DNA of 64,000 nt from an uncultured Clostridia bacterium (GTDB lineage Bacteria; Bacillota; Clostridia; TANB77; CAG-508): contig CAKPIA010000003.1 in NCBI GenBank assembly GCA_934162205.1, positions 62,001 through 126,000 on the forward strand, in the 5' to 3' direction. Below the pieces are notes generated by a model that saw only the letters and a list, made by a program, of their open reading frames with translations, did no database searches and was not told the origin of the DNA. Of this stretch, positions 19,109 to 28,500 are shown in pieces. Position 1 is the first letter of the stretch. Every line of letters starts with the position of its first letter. The position numbers and the translations under genes were made by a program.

Positions 19109-19282
19109 ATGACAGAAAAAGAACTTTTATATGTCGAAGATGCTTTAGGTCATGAAAAATTTATGAAATCATGTAGCCAAAAAACATCTAAACAATTAAC
19201 TGATTTTACGCTTTCTTCTTATATAGGAGAATTAGAACAAAAACATGATGAAATTTTTAAAAAATTTTTAAATTTATTATAA
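19109..19282 (+). CDS. Small CotF-like spore coat protein
   Basis: 57 residues: TEKELLYVEDALGHEKFMKSC followed by a second helix, the reduced Coat_F-type pattern common in clostridia. The frame opens at GTG 19097, but AGGTGGTGA serves the ATG at 19109. It lies 10 bases before a second coat gene of the same type, and the two likely form heteromeric helical pairs in the spore coat. Assigned by pattern and pairing; function in this organism is inferred. Confidence 0.75.
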   Translation: MTEKELLYVEDALGHEKFMKSCSQKTSKQLTDFTLSSYIGELEQKHDEIFKKFLNLL

Positions 19283-19292
19283 GGAGGTCTTT

Positions 19293-19541
19293 ATGAACGA
19301 AGACAGAGATTTAATGGAAAAAGAACTTTTAATTATCAAAGGTGTATGTGACTTATATCTTCATGGTACAATTGAATCTTCAACAGCAGAAGTTCATAAT
19401 GCTTTTAAAGAAGCATTAAATGAATCTTTAAATATTCAAAATAAAATATATAATTTAATGGCTGAAAAAGGTTGGTATAAAACTCAAACAGTTGAACAAA
19501 CAAAAATTGATACTGTAAAACAAACTTTTAGTGCAAATTAA
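19293..19541 (+). CDS. CotF-family spore coat protein
   Basis: 82 residues with the Coat_F motif DLMEKELLIIKGVCDLYLHG, then ESSTAEVHNAFKEALNESL and a C-terminal EKGWY, the usual family ending before a variable tail. AAGGAGG is 5-6 bases upstream of the ATG. Second gene of a two-gene coat operon, terminated by a long hairpin. Probably mother-cell expressed late in sporulation, but I did not recognise a sigma-K promoter. Confidence 0.85.
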   Translation: MNEDRDLMEKELLIIKGVCDLYLHGTIESSTAEVHNAFKEALNESLNIQNKIYNLMAEKGWYKTQTVEQTKIDTVKQTFSAN

Positions 19542-19545
19542 TTAA

Positions 19546-19610
19546 TAGAGACTTTACTGAAATGCATTACAAATATTAAATATTTTTGGTGTATTTCATA
19601 TAAGTCTCTA
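19546..19610 (+). terminator. Long imperfect hairpin after coat genes
   Basis: TAGAGACTT (19546-19554) pairs with AAGTCTCTA (19602-19610), and inner GAAAT / ATTTC segments extend the stem; it is followed by TTTTATC. Looks like an intrinsic terminator for the coat gene pair. Confidence 0.6.
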
Positions 19611-19676
19611 TTTTATCATTTTTATATTTATTTCATATAATGTAATAATTTATTTTTTCGAAAGGATGATTATTAC

Positions 19677-20490
19677 ATGCAAGAAATTTTAAAACTAGGT
19701 TCTATAGGACCTAATGTAGAATTATTACAAAGTACATTAAAAAAACTGGGATATTATACAGGAAATATTGATGGTATATTTGGTTCTCAAACTGAGACAG
19801 CGGTTAAAAATTTTCAATATAATTTTAGGCTTTATCCAGATGGTATTGTTGGTTCAAACACTTGGAACGATCTTTTTCCTTACATAAATGGATACAGATA
19901 TTATATAATTGGACCAGGAGATACTTTATATTCTATTGCTAGATTTTATAACACTAATGTTAACTTTCTTTTAATTGCAAATCCAGGAATAAATCCAAAT
20001 AATCTTATAATAGGTGATCGTATTGTTGTACCGTTTGGAAACATTGTTCCTACTGATATAAGTTATATACATTCAATTATGACTTTAAATATAAATGCTC
20101 TTAATACCATTTATCCATTTTTACAAACATTTAATATAGGTTACAGTTACATGAATAAAACATTACCTTGTATACGTTTTGGAAACGGAAGGAATAAAGT
20201 ATTTTATAGTGCTGCAATCCATGCGAATGAGTGGATTACATCTGTTGTTCTTATGAAGTTTATAGAAGATTTATGCAAGGCCTTTGTTCTAAACTCAAAT
20301 ATTTATCGGTGTAAATGCAATATATTTATTTAACAATATATCTATTTATATAGTTCCTATGGTTAATCCTGATGGAGTTGATTTAGTCAATGGACATCTA
20401 AAATCTGGTATTAATTATGAAAATGCTAAAAATATATCTAATAATTATCCTGAAATCCTTTTTCCTAGTGGATGGAAAGCAAATATTAGA
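19677..20490 (+). pseudogene. M14 peptidase, front half (PG-binding + LysM + catalytic start), frameshifted and interrupted
   Basis: The front of a cell-wall peptidase with a peptidoglycan-binding domain (about residues 7-66), a LysM domain (about 74-118) and the start of a zinc carboxypeptidase domain with the HxxE metal motif in IHANEW. This layout belongs to gamma-D-Glu-diamino acid peptidases acting on peptidoglycan. At 20307 an extra C before GGT breaks the frame: zero frame reads CGG and stops at 20333; skipping C gives GVNAIYLFNNISIYIVPMVNPDG, a normal M14 continuation. At 20491 the gene is then interrupted by an 8-kb element, and resumes at 28483. Removing element and C gives a 426-residue protein. 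Confidence 0.9.
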
Positions 20491-20506
20491 GGTGTGGATT
20501 TAAAAA
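20482..20506 (+). other. attL, left junction of the integrated element
   Basis: M14 coding sequence (ending in codons AAT ATT AGA) changes to element sequence at AGGTGTGGA (20490-20498). The same nine bases occur at the right junction (28482-28490). The central GG (20491-20492) is the likely crossover dinucleotide because it is the centre of the palindrome in the reconstructed attP. Confidence 0.85.
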
Positions 20507-20544
20507 ACTTCCAACCAATTTGCAAAGCCTTGTAACTGCTGAAA

Positions 20545-22209
20545 TTACACGACTTTGCGCTTCTGATTTTCATTTATTAATTCTTCAATTTTTATAAATT
20601 CATCTAGATTTTCATTAATAGAATTTAGTTTTGAAAAATTAAAATATATGTACACATTTTTGTCTTTATCGATTTCTATTTTATTGATTAATCTATATAA
20701 ATAAATTTTATCAATTTTCTCTAATTTTAAAAATTCTTCTATTAATTTATCTAACTCTTTTTCTTCTTTTGATTTATCTTTAATACTTACTTTTTCTTCT
20801 GTTTGATTTATTTTTTGTTCTAATTCCTTCTTTTGTTCATTCAATTTTGTCCTTTCAAAATTTAATTTTTGTGAAACTCTAATATAATCTTCTTCTTGTA
20901 AAATACCTCTCAATTTATCCATGTACATCTTATCTAAGTCACTATTTATTTCATTTATGGATTTATTAATTTGAGATAGTTTATTTCTATAACCTTCTCG
21001 AATATCAAGAGTTTTGTTTTGATATTTTTCATAAACTCTTGTAAAAACTTCTTTATCTGCATATATTCTGCATATCTTTTCTACTATACCAATAATATGT
21101 TTTTCTAACTTCTCGTAGTTCATGTTTAGTGAATAGCAACCTCTTTCTTTTGCATCACTACAAGTTATATATGGATGTGGTTTTGAATTTCTTTTAGAGT
21201 TTTTCTTTAAAACTATTTGTAATTTTCTTTTGCAATGATAACAATAAATTAATCCTCGTAATAAATAATCATATTTAAGTTTGGTGTTTGTTCCTCTTTT
21301 TTTAAGAATACATTGTACTTTATCAAATGTATCTTTGTCGACAATAGGTTCATGTGTATTATTTACTCTTATTTGATTTTCTTTTTCTACTGGTCTTATT
21401 TTCTTTACCTTATACGATATAACAGATTTTTTATTTTGTACTGTATTTCCAATATATACCTCATTTTTTAGCATATTACATAGTGTTACTTCATTCCAGT
21501 TATATTCTGTCTTGTTTTCATCTTGAACGAGACCTGTTTTTCTGTAGCCTGATGGAGATAAATATTGATTGCTGTTTAAATAATTTACGATTTCACTACT
21601 TCCATGACCATGGGCATACATATCAAAAATTTTTTCTACAATACTTTGTACTTTTCTATCTACAACTAATTTGTTTTTTATACTAGGATGCTTTTTATAA
21701 CCATAAGCAGTTGTACTACAAAGATATTCTCCTTGCCTTTGTTTCTCTTTATAAACACTTCTAATTTTCTTTGAAATATCCTTAGCATACATATCATTCA
21801 TAATTGCTTTAAAAGGTGTTATATCATTATTTGTGCTGTCTAGATATGTATCTATACCATCTGTTATTGCTACATATCTAACATTATTTTGGGGAAAATA
21901 ATCTTCTATATAAAATCCTGTTTTAATGTAATCTCTTCCTAGTCTTGATAAGTCTTTTGTTATGACCATGTTAATAGTTCCATTTTCAATATCTTGTTTC
22001 ATTTCACTAAATCCAGGTCTATCAAATGTTGTACCACTTACTCCATCATCAACATATTCTTTTACAAAACATAACTCATTCTCCTTTACATATCTTTGCA
22101 AAATATTTCTTTGATTACCGATACTTTCGCTTTCTTGTTTATCGCCATCTTCTCTAGATAATCTGATATAAATTCCAACTTTAAAGTTATGACTTTTTAA
22201 ATCTAGCAT
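20545..22209 (-). CDS. Large serine recombinase (site-specific integrase)
   Basis: 554 residues. N-terminal resolvase domain: VGIYIRLSREDGDKQESES with the catalytic serine in YIRLSRED, then GVSGTTFDRPGF and TKDLSRLGRDYI. It continues with the recombinase domain (about 170-290) and a zinc-ribbon domain (CYHCKRKL ... CSDAKERGCYS), then a long coiled coil (about 390-480). This is the large serine integrase architecture. It sits 54 bases inside the left end of the element and surely made the junctions at 20490 and 28482. An excision factor was not recognised. Well preserved. Confidence 0.95.
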   Translation of the reverse strand: MLDLKSHNFKVGIYIRLSREDGDKQESESIGNQRNILQRYVKENELCFVKEYVDDGVSGTTFDRPGFSEMKQDIENGTINMVITKDLSRLGRDYIKTGFYIEDYFPQNNVRYVAITDGIDTYLDSTNNDITPFKAIMNDMYAKDISKKIRSVYKEKQRQGEYLCSTTAYGYKKHPSIKNKLVVDRKVQSIVEKIFDMYAHGHGSSEIVNYLNSNQYLSPSGYRKTGLVQDENKTEYNWNEVTLCNMLKNEVYIGNTVQNKKSVISYKVKKIRPVEKENQIRVNNTHEPIVDKDTFDKVQCILKKRGTNTKLKYDYLLRGLIYCYHCKRKLQIVLKKNSKRNSKPHPYITCSDAKERGCYSLNMNYEKLEKHIIGIVEKICRIYADKEVFTRVYEKYQNKTLDIREGYRNKLSQINKSINEINSDLDKMYMDKLRGILQEEDYIRVSQKLNFERTKLNEQKKELEQKINQTEEKVSIKDKSKEEKELDKLIEEFLKLEKIDKIYLYRLINKIEIDKDKNVYIYFNFSKLNSINENLDEFIKIEELINENQKRKVV

Positions 22210-22283
22210 CTGACCTCCTATCCGTAATCATCTATGTTTAAATTGTAACGTACTCAAAAATATTTTGCAATAGTCAATAATAA

Positions 22284-22427
22284 TTACTTTATTTGTGTTT
22301 TTAAATTTTCTAAATACTCTTTAAAAATTAATCCTATTGTTTCTTTCACTTCCTGATTTTCTTCTGTAAATATACAATATGTATTAAACTCTGACTTATC
22401 TTTTGTATTTTTGATTTTTTCACACAT
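22284..22427 (-). CDS. Small ORF of unknown function next to the recombinase
   Basis: 47 residues, MCEKIKNTKDKSEFNTYCIF followed by an acidic-amphipathic helix ending LENLKTQIK. Short proteins of this shape are often encoded beside serine recombinases in clostridial elements; I do not recognise a named family. An AGGAG motif lies 10 bases upstream of the chosen ATG. It could be a recombination directionality factor, but that is a guess based only on size and position. Confidence 0.45.
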   Translation of the reverse strand: MCEKIKNTKDKSEFNTYCIFTEENQEVKETIGLIFKEYLENLKTQIK

Positions 22428-23013
22428 ATTTGCATCATCTCCTAACTGTTCTTAATAAAAATATCTAATACAGAATATTAAAGAAAATGGCTTGATATGA
22501 CACTTAAAATAAGTGTGTTTGTCAATGTACTTTTTAACCGCCTCTATATATAAGCCCACTTCTCATAGTAAAAGCGAAGCTGTTTTAATATTTTTTGCAT
22601 AAAAAAGACACCCAATAATGTTTTCACACTATTAGGTGTTATATATGCAACTTTTGGCTTTCAAATATTTACCATTACAATTTCTATGTGGTATATAATA
22701 TTACCACATTATTACTTAACTTTTTGCTAATACTTTTTCTTAATTAGTAAATCTGTGTAATAACTCTGCTATCACACTTTCTTTGTATATCTTTGTATAT
22801 TTTATATGCATTTACATATTTTGTCAAGACCTATTTAAAAATTTTTATTTTTGAAATGTAGCAAAATTTTTTTAAAATTTAAAGAAGTAAGAAAATTAAT
22901 AAAAATACTAAATTTCTTACTTCTTCCTGTAATAGTATTTATTAAATCCAACATATTTTAATCTAGTTTTATACATGAATTAAATTATTTTGTTCTACTC
23001 TTTATTTTCATTA
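22428..23013. other. Gene-poor stretch of the element with two hairpins
   Basis: About 590 bases with no convincing ORF. It contains an imperfect hairpin ACACCCAATA / TATTAGGTGT (22608-22639) and a perfect ATGTGGTA / TACCACAT repeat (22686-22709). These could be terminators or recombinase-related sites; otherwise the stretch is AT-rich with no recognised feature. Confidence 0.5.
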
Positions 23014-23694
23014 TTATTTAACTATACTTGAAAAATTATAAAACACACTTTTTAGTTTTATATTTCCACTCTTTATCCTATATAAACTACTATATAAATA
23101 ATAATTATCTTTTCTAGTTTCCAAACTAAATCCTTTTTCCACTTTTATAGTTTCTTGTTCTTTCTGTATTTTATCTATTTTCTTAGTATTTGATATAATA
23201 TCTATATCTTTAATCACAAATCCTAATAAAGCATTTTCATTATTATATGAAGAATATTTTTCTTGAGCAAATCTACAAATACCTTCCTTCACAAAAGCCT
23301 TATTCAATGTTTCTATTCCATCGATTCTTTTACACTCTATTATATAATAATCTTTTTTGTTCTTAAGAAATGTATTTAATCCTACTACTTTTATATCAAC
23401 TCTTCCTTTGTAACTTTCGGTATCCGGATTATAATTTTCTGGAACTTCTGCTTCAAATCTTAAAGGAAAAACTTCAACTTCATATCCTATATTTTTTCTA
23501 AAATTATCATTATCAAGATAATTTTCTAATAAATGTGTTCTTATTTTTTCCTCTTTATTTTCGATTTTTATATTTTCTTTTTCGCATATTTCCTTCATAT
23601 GATTCATTGATAAAAAAACAAACTCAATAATCTCTTCTAAAGTTCTTTTTTTAAAAAGAATATTTAATTCTTTATTTTTAAAACCACCTGCCAT
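23014..23694 (-). CDS. PD-(D/E)XK-type nuclease of the R-M module
   Basis: 226 residues. The likely active site is GRVDIKVVGL followed by YYIIECKRIDG, that is D...ExK. Its ATG directly follows the methyltransferase TAA with no gap, and the ribosome site GGAGG lies inside the methyltransferase's last codons, so the two are coupled. It is probably the restriction subunit partnering the methyltransferase. Sequence specificity cannot be read. I do not recognise the exact family. Confidence 0.7.
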   Translation of the reverse strand: MAGGFKNKELNILFKKRTLEEIIEFVFLSMNHMKEICEKENIKIENKEEKIRTHLLENYLDNDNFRKNIGYEVEVFPLRFEAEVPENYNPDTESYKGRVDIKVVGLNTFLKNKKDYYIIECKRIDGIETLNKAFVKEGICRFAQEKYSSYNNENALLGFVIKDIDIISNTKKIDKIQKEQETIKVEKGFSLETRKDNYYLYSSLYRIKSGNIKLKSVFYNFSSIVK

Positions 23695-26614
23695 TTAGCA
23701 ATCGCCTCCATTCTCTGAAAGCAATTCTTCTATAATAGTATCTAAATCTATATTTGCCATTGCTGGATGCCAATTTTTATATTCATTTGTCTTTATTATA
23801 TAAAATGAATTTTCTTCAAAGTTTACCACATCTTTTATTTGATAAAACATATCTGTGTATTTTTGAATAGAAAATTTTGTCATTATTTCCTTATTATAGT
23901 CAACATTTTCCTTTATTTCTATATCAATGTTTGGTTTTTTATCACAAATTACTAACTCAAATATAGAAAATCTATTTACAATTTTCGGATATATTATAAC
24001 TTTTATAAATTTATTTTCTTTATTAAATATTTGGCTAAAATATTTAATAAAAACTTGGCTATATTTTTTTAAATCATTTATTTTTACTTCTTTTAATATA
24101 ATATCTTTTTTATTTTTAATAATAGGAATCTGAACATTTAATATATAATCAATAAAATTATTATCTTCTAAATTAAATTTTTCTAGTATAATATCATCTA
24201 ATTCTTTAATTAGTTGTTTTTCATTAGAGGCTCTTTTAAAATTCCATTTTAGTTGTTTTTCTTTTTGTATTTCTTTTACTTTTTTCTTGATTTCTTCACT
24301 ATATACATATGGAAATGTTTTTATTTCTTTAAAAAATCCCTGTTCTCTTTCTATTCCAGCCGAAGTCCCCAACATAAAATTTAAATAAGCATATAATGAT
24401 GAATTTATAAGGCCTGTTATATTTAATAGTATATCTGTATCTTTCCTTTCACCTTTTATAGCATAAATGCCATTTGTATATAAAAATTCTTTTTCTGAGT
24501 ATGCAGCTCTCATTCTGTATGTATTAACATCTAATCCTTTTTTAATTATACAATATGGTGGTACAAATTGTTCCTTAGTTGCAACTCTATAAATACTAAT
24601 TTTATTAAACTTTTTCATATTATCATAATTAATAAAAAAACTATCCATATCTTGCCTTGCATCTAATATTTTTTTTCCTATAAAATGCCTTGAATCTTTT
24701 TTTCCTTCTCCTGCACTAATTCCAGATTTAGCTATAAGTTTATATTCATTTATAATATCTTGTAAAGTTTTATATGACTTTCTTATTCTTTTTATTATTT
24801 CCACATCATAAATTGTTCCATATAATAAAACTTTCCATGCCCAGTCATTATCTCTTAAAAATATTTGTGGTATAAATTTTATATCATTTCTTTCTAAAGC
24901 TATAATATTGAAATATTCGAAAAATATATTAGGTTTAAAACATATATGTTCTATTTCATTTTCTAAATAATCAGTATTATCAATATTAAAAACAAGAATT
25001 ATTGAAGGTGCTTTAGCATTTTTAAATAATAAATTTCTTACGGTTGATAATTCTATTATTTTTTCTATTTTTGTATTTTCTAATAATACTTTTCTAAATT
25101 CTGCTGCTGGTTTCTGACTATTATATAATAATTTAGATGGCAAAACTAAACAACATTTTGTTTTTGTACTGCAAAATTCTTTTACTCTATATATAAAACT
25201 TCTACTTATTTCTTTCTGTGCATTTGGATAATTATTTTTTATGCAATATTCTAAATGTTTTCCATCAACACTTCCCCATGGTGGATTTCCTATTATTACA
25301 TCAAATTGTATTTTTTCTAAAATCTTCGTTACTTTATTGTCAAAAAAATCATATATAAATAAGTTACTATTTTTTATATTTGGAAATTTAAACCCTTGTA
25401 GAGTCCTTGGATTTTTATAATCTAATATAGTTAAATATAATGAGAATATTGTAACATCTATAGATTCATCATTTATATCTATTCCAAATATATTATCTTT
25501 CAATATATTTTGTATTTTTTCATTATCATTAATAAAACCATTTTCATCTAAATTGTTTTCTATTATACATCTAAAAGTTTGTACTAAAAATATTCCGTGA
25601 TCCACATGACGGATCTAATACTTTTAAATTTTTGCTATTTCCTAATAAAGGCTTTATAGATTGTTCTATTATATAATTTACTAAATAATCCGGTGTATAA
25701 AATGCTTTATCTCTTTCTTGAACTTCCTTTCCCAGTAATATTTCATATATATTACTTATTAACTCTACCGGAATAATATTAAAATCATACATGTTAAATA
25801 AAGAAATTTGACCTGAATTTAATACTAATTTTCCTGATAAAAAATCTGATAATAACTTAAGAGCATCGTCGTTTAAATTTTCATCATATATTTCATTATT
25901 CAGTTCAAATAAGTTACCATTGAATTTATCTTTTAAATGTTCAAACAGCATATATAATTCTTTTTTATCTTTTGTAATCTCTATTAATTTTTCTCTAGCT
26001 TCATTTATATTTTTAGGAAAATCTTTATAGTCAATGTCTATTTCTTTATCAATCAAATATCTTATAAATATCATCCTTAAAATTAATCTCGTAGCATAGC
26101 TTATGTGATATTTTTCCTTTAACTGTTCTGTAATATACTTTATATTTTCTAACATTAATTCATTCAATTTCTTGTTTGAATAGTTTTTCTTATATTTAAT
26201 CCAAAATCGTTGATTAATAATATTCCAAAAAGAAAAATCTTTTTCTTGATTACAATCGTTTTTATCTATTTCTTCTAAAAGCTCAATAGAAACTTCATTA
26301 GTATCTAATTTGCTTCCATTATATATCTTAATTTTATCTATATCGTCAAATACAACAACAGGAATTTGCATATTCCATATTTTCTTATTCAATTCTTTTC
26401 TTTCATATTCATTGTTTATCTTTTCGAAAAACAAAACAAAAGGTTTGTTCTCTATACAATAAAAAGCATATGGTTTTACTTCCTTTATTGACTTTATATT
26501 TTGTAAAGATATTTTTCCATTTAAACTTGATAGTTCTTCATAATAATATAATTCTTTTGAATTCCTATATCCAAGTTTATCTATTATTTCTTCTATTGAT
26601 TTAATAATAGCCAT
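23695..26614 (-). CDS. N6-adenine methyltransferase of an Eco57I/type IIG-like R-M system, +1 frameshifted at CGG
   Basis: Reconstructed 972 residues: N-terminal helical domain (1-320), methyltransferase core with motif I DPSCGSGIFL and motif IV GNPPW (DVIIGNPPWGSVDG), then a target-recognition-like C-terminal half. At 25597 one extra C makes the zero frame read TCA CGG AAT, ending 8 codons later; skipping the C gives the canonical DPSCGSGIFLVQTF. Total length is 973 codons plus one base. Start at 26614 is set by AAGGAGG 8 bases upstream. Without a shift, motif I separates from motif IV and the enzyme is off; translation of the nuclease downstream would also be affected. Confidence 0.88.
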
Positions 26615-26742
26615 CAAATACCTCCTTACTTTTATATAAATATTATAATAAAAACCAATAATTTTCAATAGTTTTTTATTTTTTTTCTCTTACTTTTGTA
26701 TGTTCAATTCATGTCTTTGTACTTTCTCCAATATTATAATCA

Positions 26743-27561
26743 TTACCTATCATTTAATATAAATTTTTCTATTACATTACCAACTCCATCATCATTATTA
26801 GAAGTAGTTATATAATCAGCATTTTCTTTTACATAGTTATCAGCATTACCCATTGCTACTCCTAATCCCGCAAATCTTAACATTTCTATGTCATTTTCTC
26901 CATCACCTATTGCTATTACTTCTTCTTGTTCTATCTTGCATTTATTCATAATAAATTTTATTGCCTCTGATTTCTTTATTCCCTTTTTTACAAATTCAAT
27001 ATATTCAGGTATGCTACTGGTTACTTCATATTGGTTGATAATTTCTTTTGAAAGATTGTTTCTTATTTCTATTATTCTTTCAGGTTTGTCCATAAAAACA
27101 ATTTTATATATATAGTTTTCTTCTTTATCAAAATCTAGTTTATTAAAATTTTCAATTTTTAGATTCAACCCTTTAGAATTTTTATTCTTCTGTATAACTT
27201 CTGGTATTTCTTCTGCACAATGTGCATTTTTGGAATATAACATAATTGGAACATTTAATTGTTTTCCTAAGCTTATTAATTCATTTACTTCCTGTTTATC
27301 TAGATTTTTTGAATATAGAACTTCACCAGTAATATTTTCAACAATCATTGCACCATTAAAACAAATTGTATATTGGTTTTCTCTTCTTAAATCTAATTCG
27401 TCAATATATCTTTCTAGTCTATAAAAAGCTCTTGCACTTGAAATCATTATTTTTACATTTTTCTTTAATGCCTTTTTTACATTTTCTATAGTTCTATCTG
27501 TCAAATTTTTGTCATCTGTTACTAATGTTCCATCTAAATCAGTTGCTATAAGTTTATACAT
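26743..27561 (-). CDS. Cof-type HAD-IIB phosphatase
   Basis: 272 residues. Motif I ATDLDGTLVTDDK at the N-terminus, motif II as ISSARAFYR, a cap domain (about 85-190), motif III lysine in KKSEAIKF, and motif IV GDGENDIEML, followed by GVAMGNADNYVKENADYIT, typical of Cof/YidA sugar-phosphate or flavin-phosphate phosphatases. Start follows GGAGGTAAGT. It is an ordinary metabolic gene carried as cargo, or picked up, in the element; it has no evident link to the R-M genes. Confidence 0.92.
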   Translation of the reverse strand: MYKLIATDLDGTLVTDDKNLTDRTIENVKKALKKNVKIMISSARAFYRLERYIDELDLRRENQYTICFNGAMIVENITGEVLYSKNLDKQEVNELISLGKQLNVPIMLYSKNAHCAEEIPEVIQKNKNSKGLNLKIENFNKLDFDKEENYIYKIVFMDKPERIIEIRNNLSKEIINQYEVTSSIPEYIEFVKKGIKKSEAIKFIMNKCKIEQEEVIAIGDGENDIEMLRFAGLGVAMGNADNYVKENADYITTSNNDDGVGNVIEKFILNDR

Positions 27562-27697
27562 TACTTACCTCCGATTTTTATATTTTTATAAATCAAAATT
27601 ATTTTATCAAAATTATCTATTTTTTGCAATTACATTATCTAAAATTGAAAAAAGGAAATTAAAAAATTTATAAATAATTTTTTATACAAATATTCTT

Positions 27698-27793
27698 GGC
27701 ATTTTTTAGTGCCCAATATTCGCCAGCTTGGTGTTTTGACACCCTTTTAGCTGTTTAGGAGATTTTCTCCTAATACCTTTTTAACCCGCTGGG
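27698..27793. other. Compact structured element (nested hairpins) in the mobile element
   Basis: Within about 95 bases: GGCA-8-TGCC (27698-27713), GGTGT-4-ACACC (27730-27743), TTAGGAGA-3-TCTCCTAA (27755-27773), and an outer CCAGC (27723-27727) able to pair with GCTGG (27788-27792) around the last two, giving a three-way junction. It is clearly more GC-rich than its surroundings. It lies between the HTH and HAD genes. It may be an origin of replication or transfer or a leader RNA; no known family recognised. Confidence 0.55.
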
Positions 27794-27855
27794 AGATATA
27801 TTTTATAAATTTTTAATAGCTAATGTTGTTAATTTTTTAGCAAGTAATTTTACTT

Positions 27856-28347
27856 TTACATGTTAAAATTTGCATATAAACTATTAAAAAATTCCTCAGA
27901 ATATTCTCTTTGATTTGTATAATTAGAAATATTTATTCTATTTACTTTATTATTATTTTTAATATTATTTTTTATATTATTATCTTCCACTTTTTGATGT
28001 ATAGCCTGTCCATTTTTTGATTGATACTGGTATACATTATTTAATGGATACGGTACATCATTTATATAAATTTTTCTTTGGATTATTTGATTATTTTTAT
28101 TTCTAATTAGTTCAACAACTATAAAATTTTTATTCTTTAAATCACAAATCCAACTTGAAATCGTTTTAGGATTTACATCTAATTTTTCTGCTAAATATTT
28201 ATTAGATGCAAAGCAATAACCTTCTTTACAAGCAAGAGATGTTATTATTGCATATAGCAACTTCTCATTTGCTTTTAGTTCCTTATTATATAAAACAGTT
28301 GCAGGAATTACAGAATAATATCCAACCTTTTCTTGATTTTCTTTCAT
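27856..28347 (-). CDS. Helix-turn-helix protein, replication-organiser-like
   Basis: 163 residues. It opens GYYSVIPATVLYNKELKANEKLLYAIITSLACKEGYCFASN with LAEKLDVNPKTISSWICDLKNKNFI as the helix-turn-helix: the HTH_36-type winged helix found in phage and ICE replication initiators. The C-terminal part is Asn/Lys-rich and low complexity. Nearest gene to the right end of the element. Probably binds the structured DNA just downstream, or acts as a regulator; role inferred. Confidence 0.75.
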   Translation of the reverse strand: MKENQEKVGYYSVIPATVLYNKELKANEKLLYAIITSLACKEGYCFASNKYLAEKLDVNPKTISSWICDLKNKNFIVVELIRNKNNQIIQRKIYINDVPYPLNNVYQYQSKNGQAIHQKVEDNNIKNNIKNNNKVNRINISNYTNQREYSEEFFNSLYANFNM

Positions 28348-28386
28348 ATACTACTCCAATTCTAGCCGTAAAAATCCACTAAAAAA

Positions 28387-28419
28387 ACAGAATACTTCAA
28401 TCAAATTGAAATACTCTGT
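28387..28419. other. Hairpin near the right end of the element
   Basis: ACAGAATACTTCAAT (28387-28401) and ATTGAAATACTCTGT (28405-28419) form an imperfect hairpin with 13 of 15 positions matching and a 3-base loop, between the HTH gene and attR. Could be an operator, a terminator for transcripts from outside, or a recombinase accessory site. Confidence 0.5.
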
Positions 28420-28469
28420 AATATAGATGATTACTGCATTTTATTAAATTAATTTCGTGGTTGCTATAT

Positions 28470-28500
28470 TTTAAAATCCACAGGTGTGGACTTAAATTTA
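28470..28500 (+). other. attR, right junction of the integrated element
   Basis: Element sequence ending TTTTAAAATCCAC meets AGGTGTGGA (28482-28490), where the M14 coding sequence resumes with GTG GAC TTA AAT. Joining the left half of this site to the right half of attL gives an attP with 13 of 15 matching positions in arms around GG. Confidence 0.85.

Larger units (their letters stand above)
20491..28482. mobile_element. 7,992-bp serine-recombinase integrative element inserted in the M14 peptidase gene
   Basis: Bounded by the 9-bp direct repeat AGGTGTGGA. It carries, from the left: a large serine recombinase, a 47-codon ORF, an 800-bp gene-poor stretch, a nuclease-methyltransferase pair, a Cof-type HAD phosphatase, a structured region and an HTH protein typical of mobile elements, all on the minus strand. 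Removing one copy of the repeat and everything between joins GVDLNLQFPAGWENAR in the host frame. No conjugation or capsid genes were seen, so it is a small integrative or genomic-island-like element, either mobilised by others or excised in cis. Confidence 0.88.
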
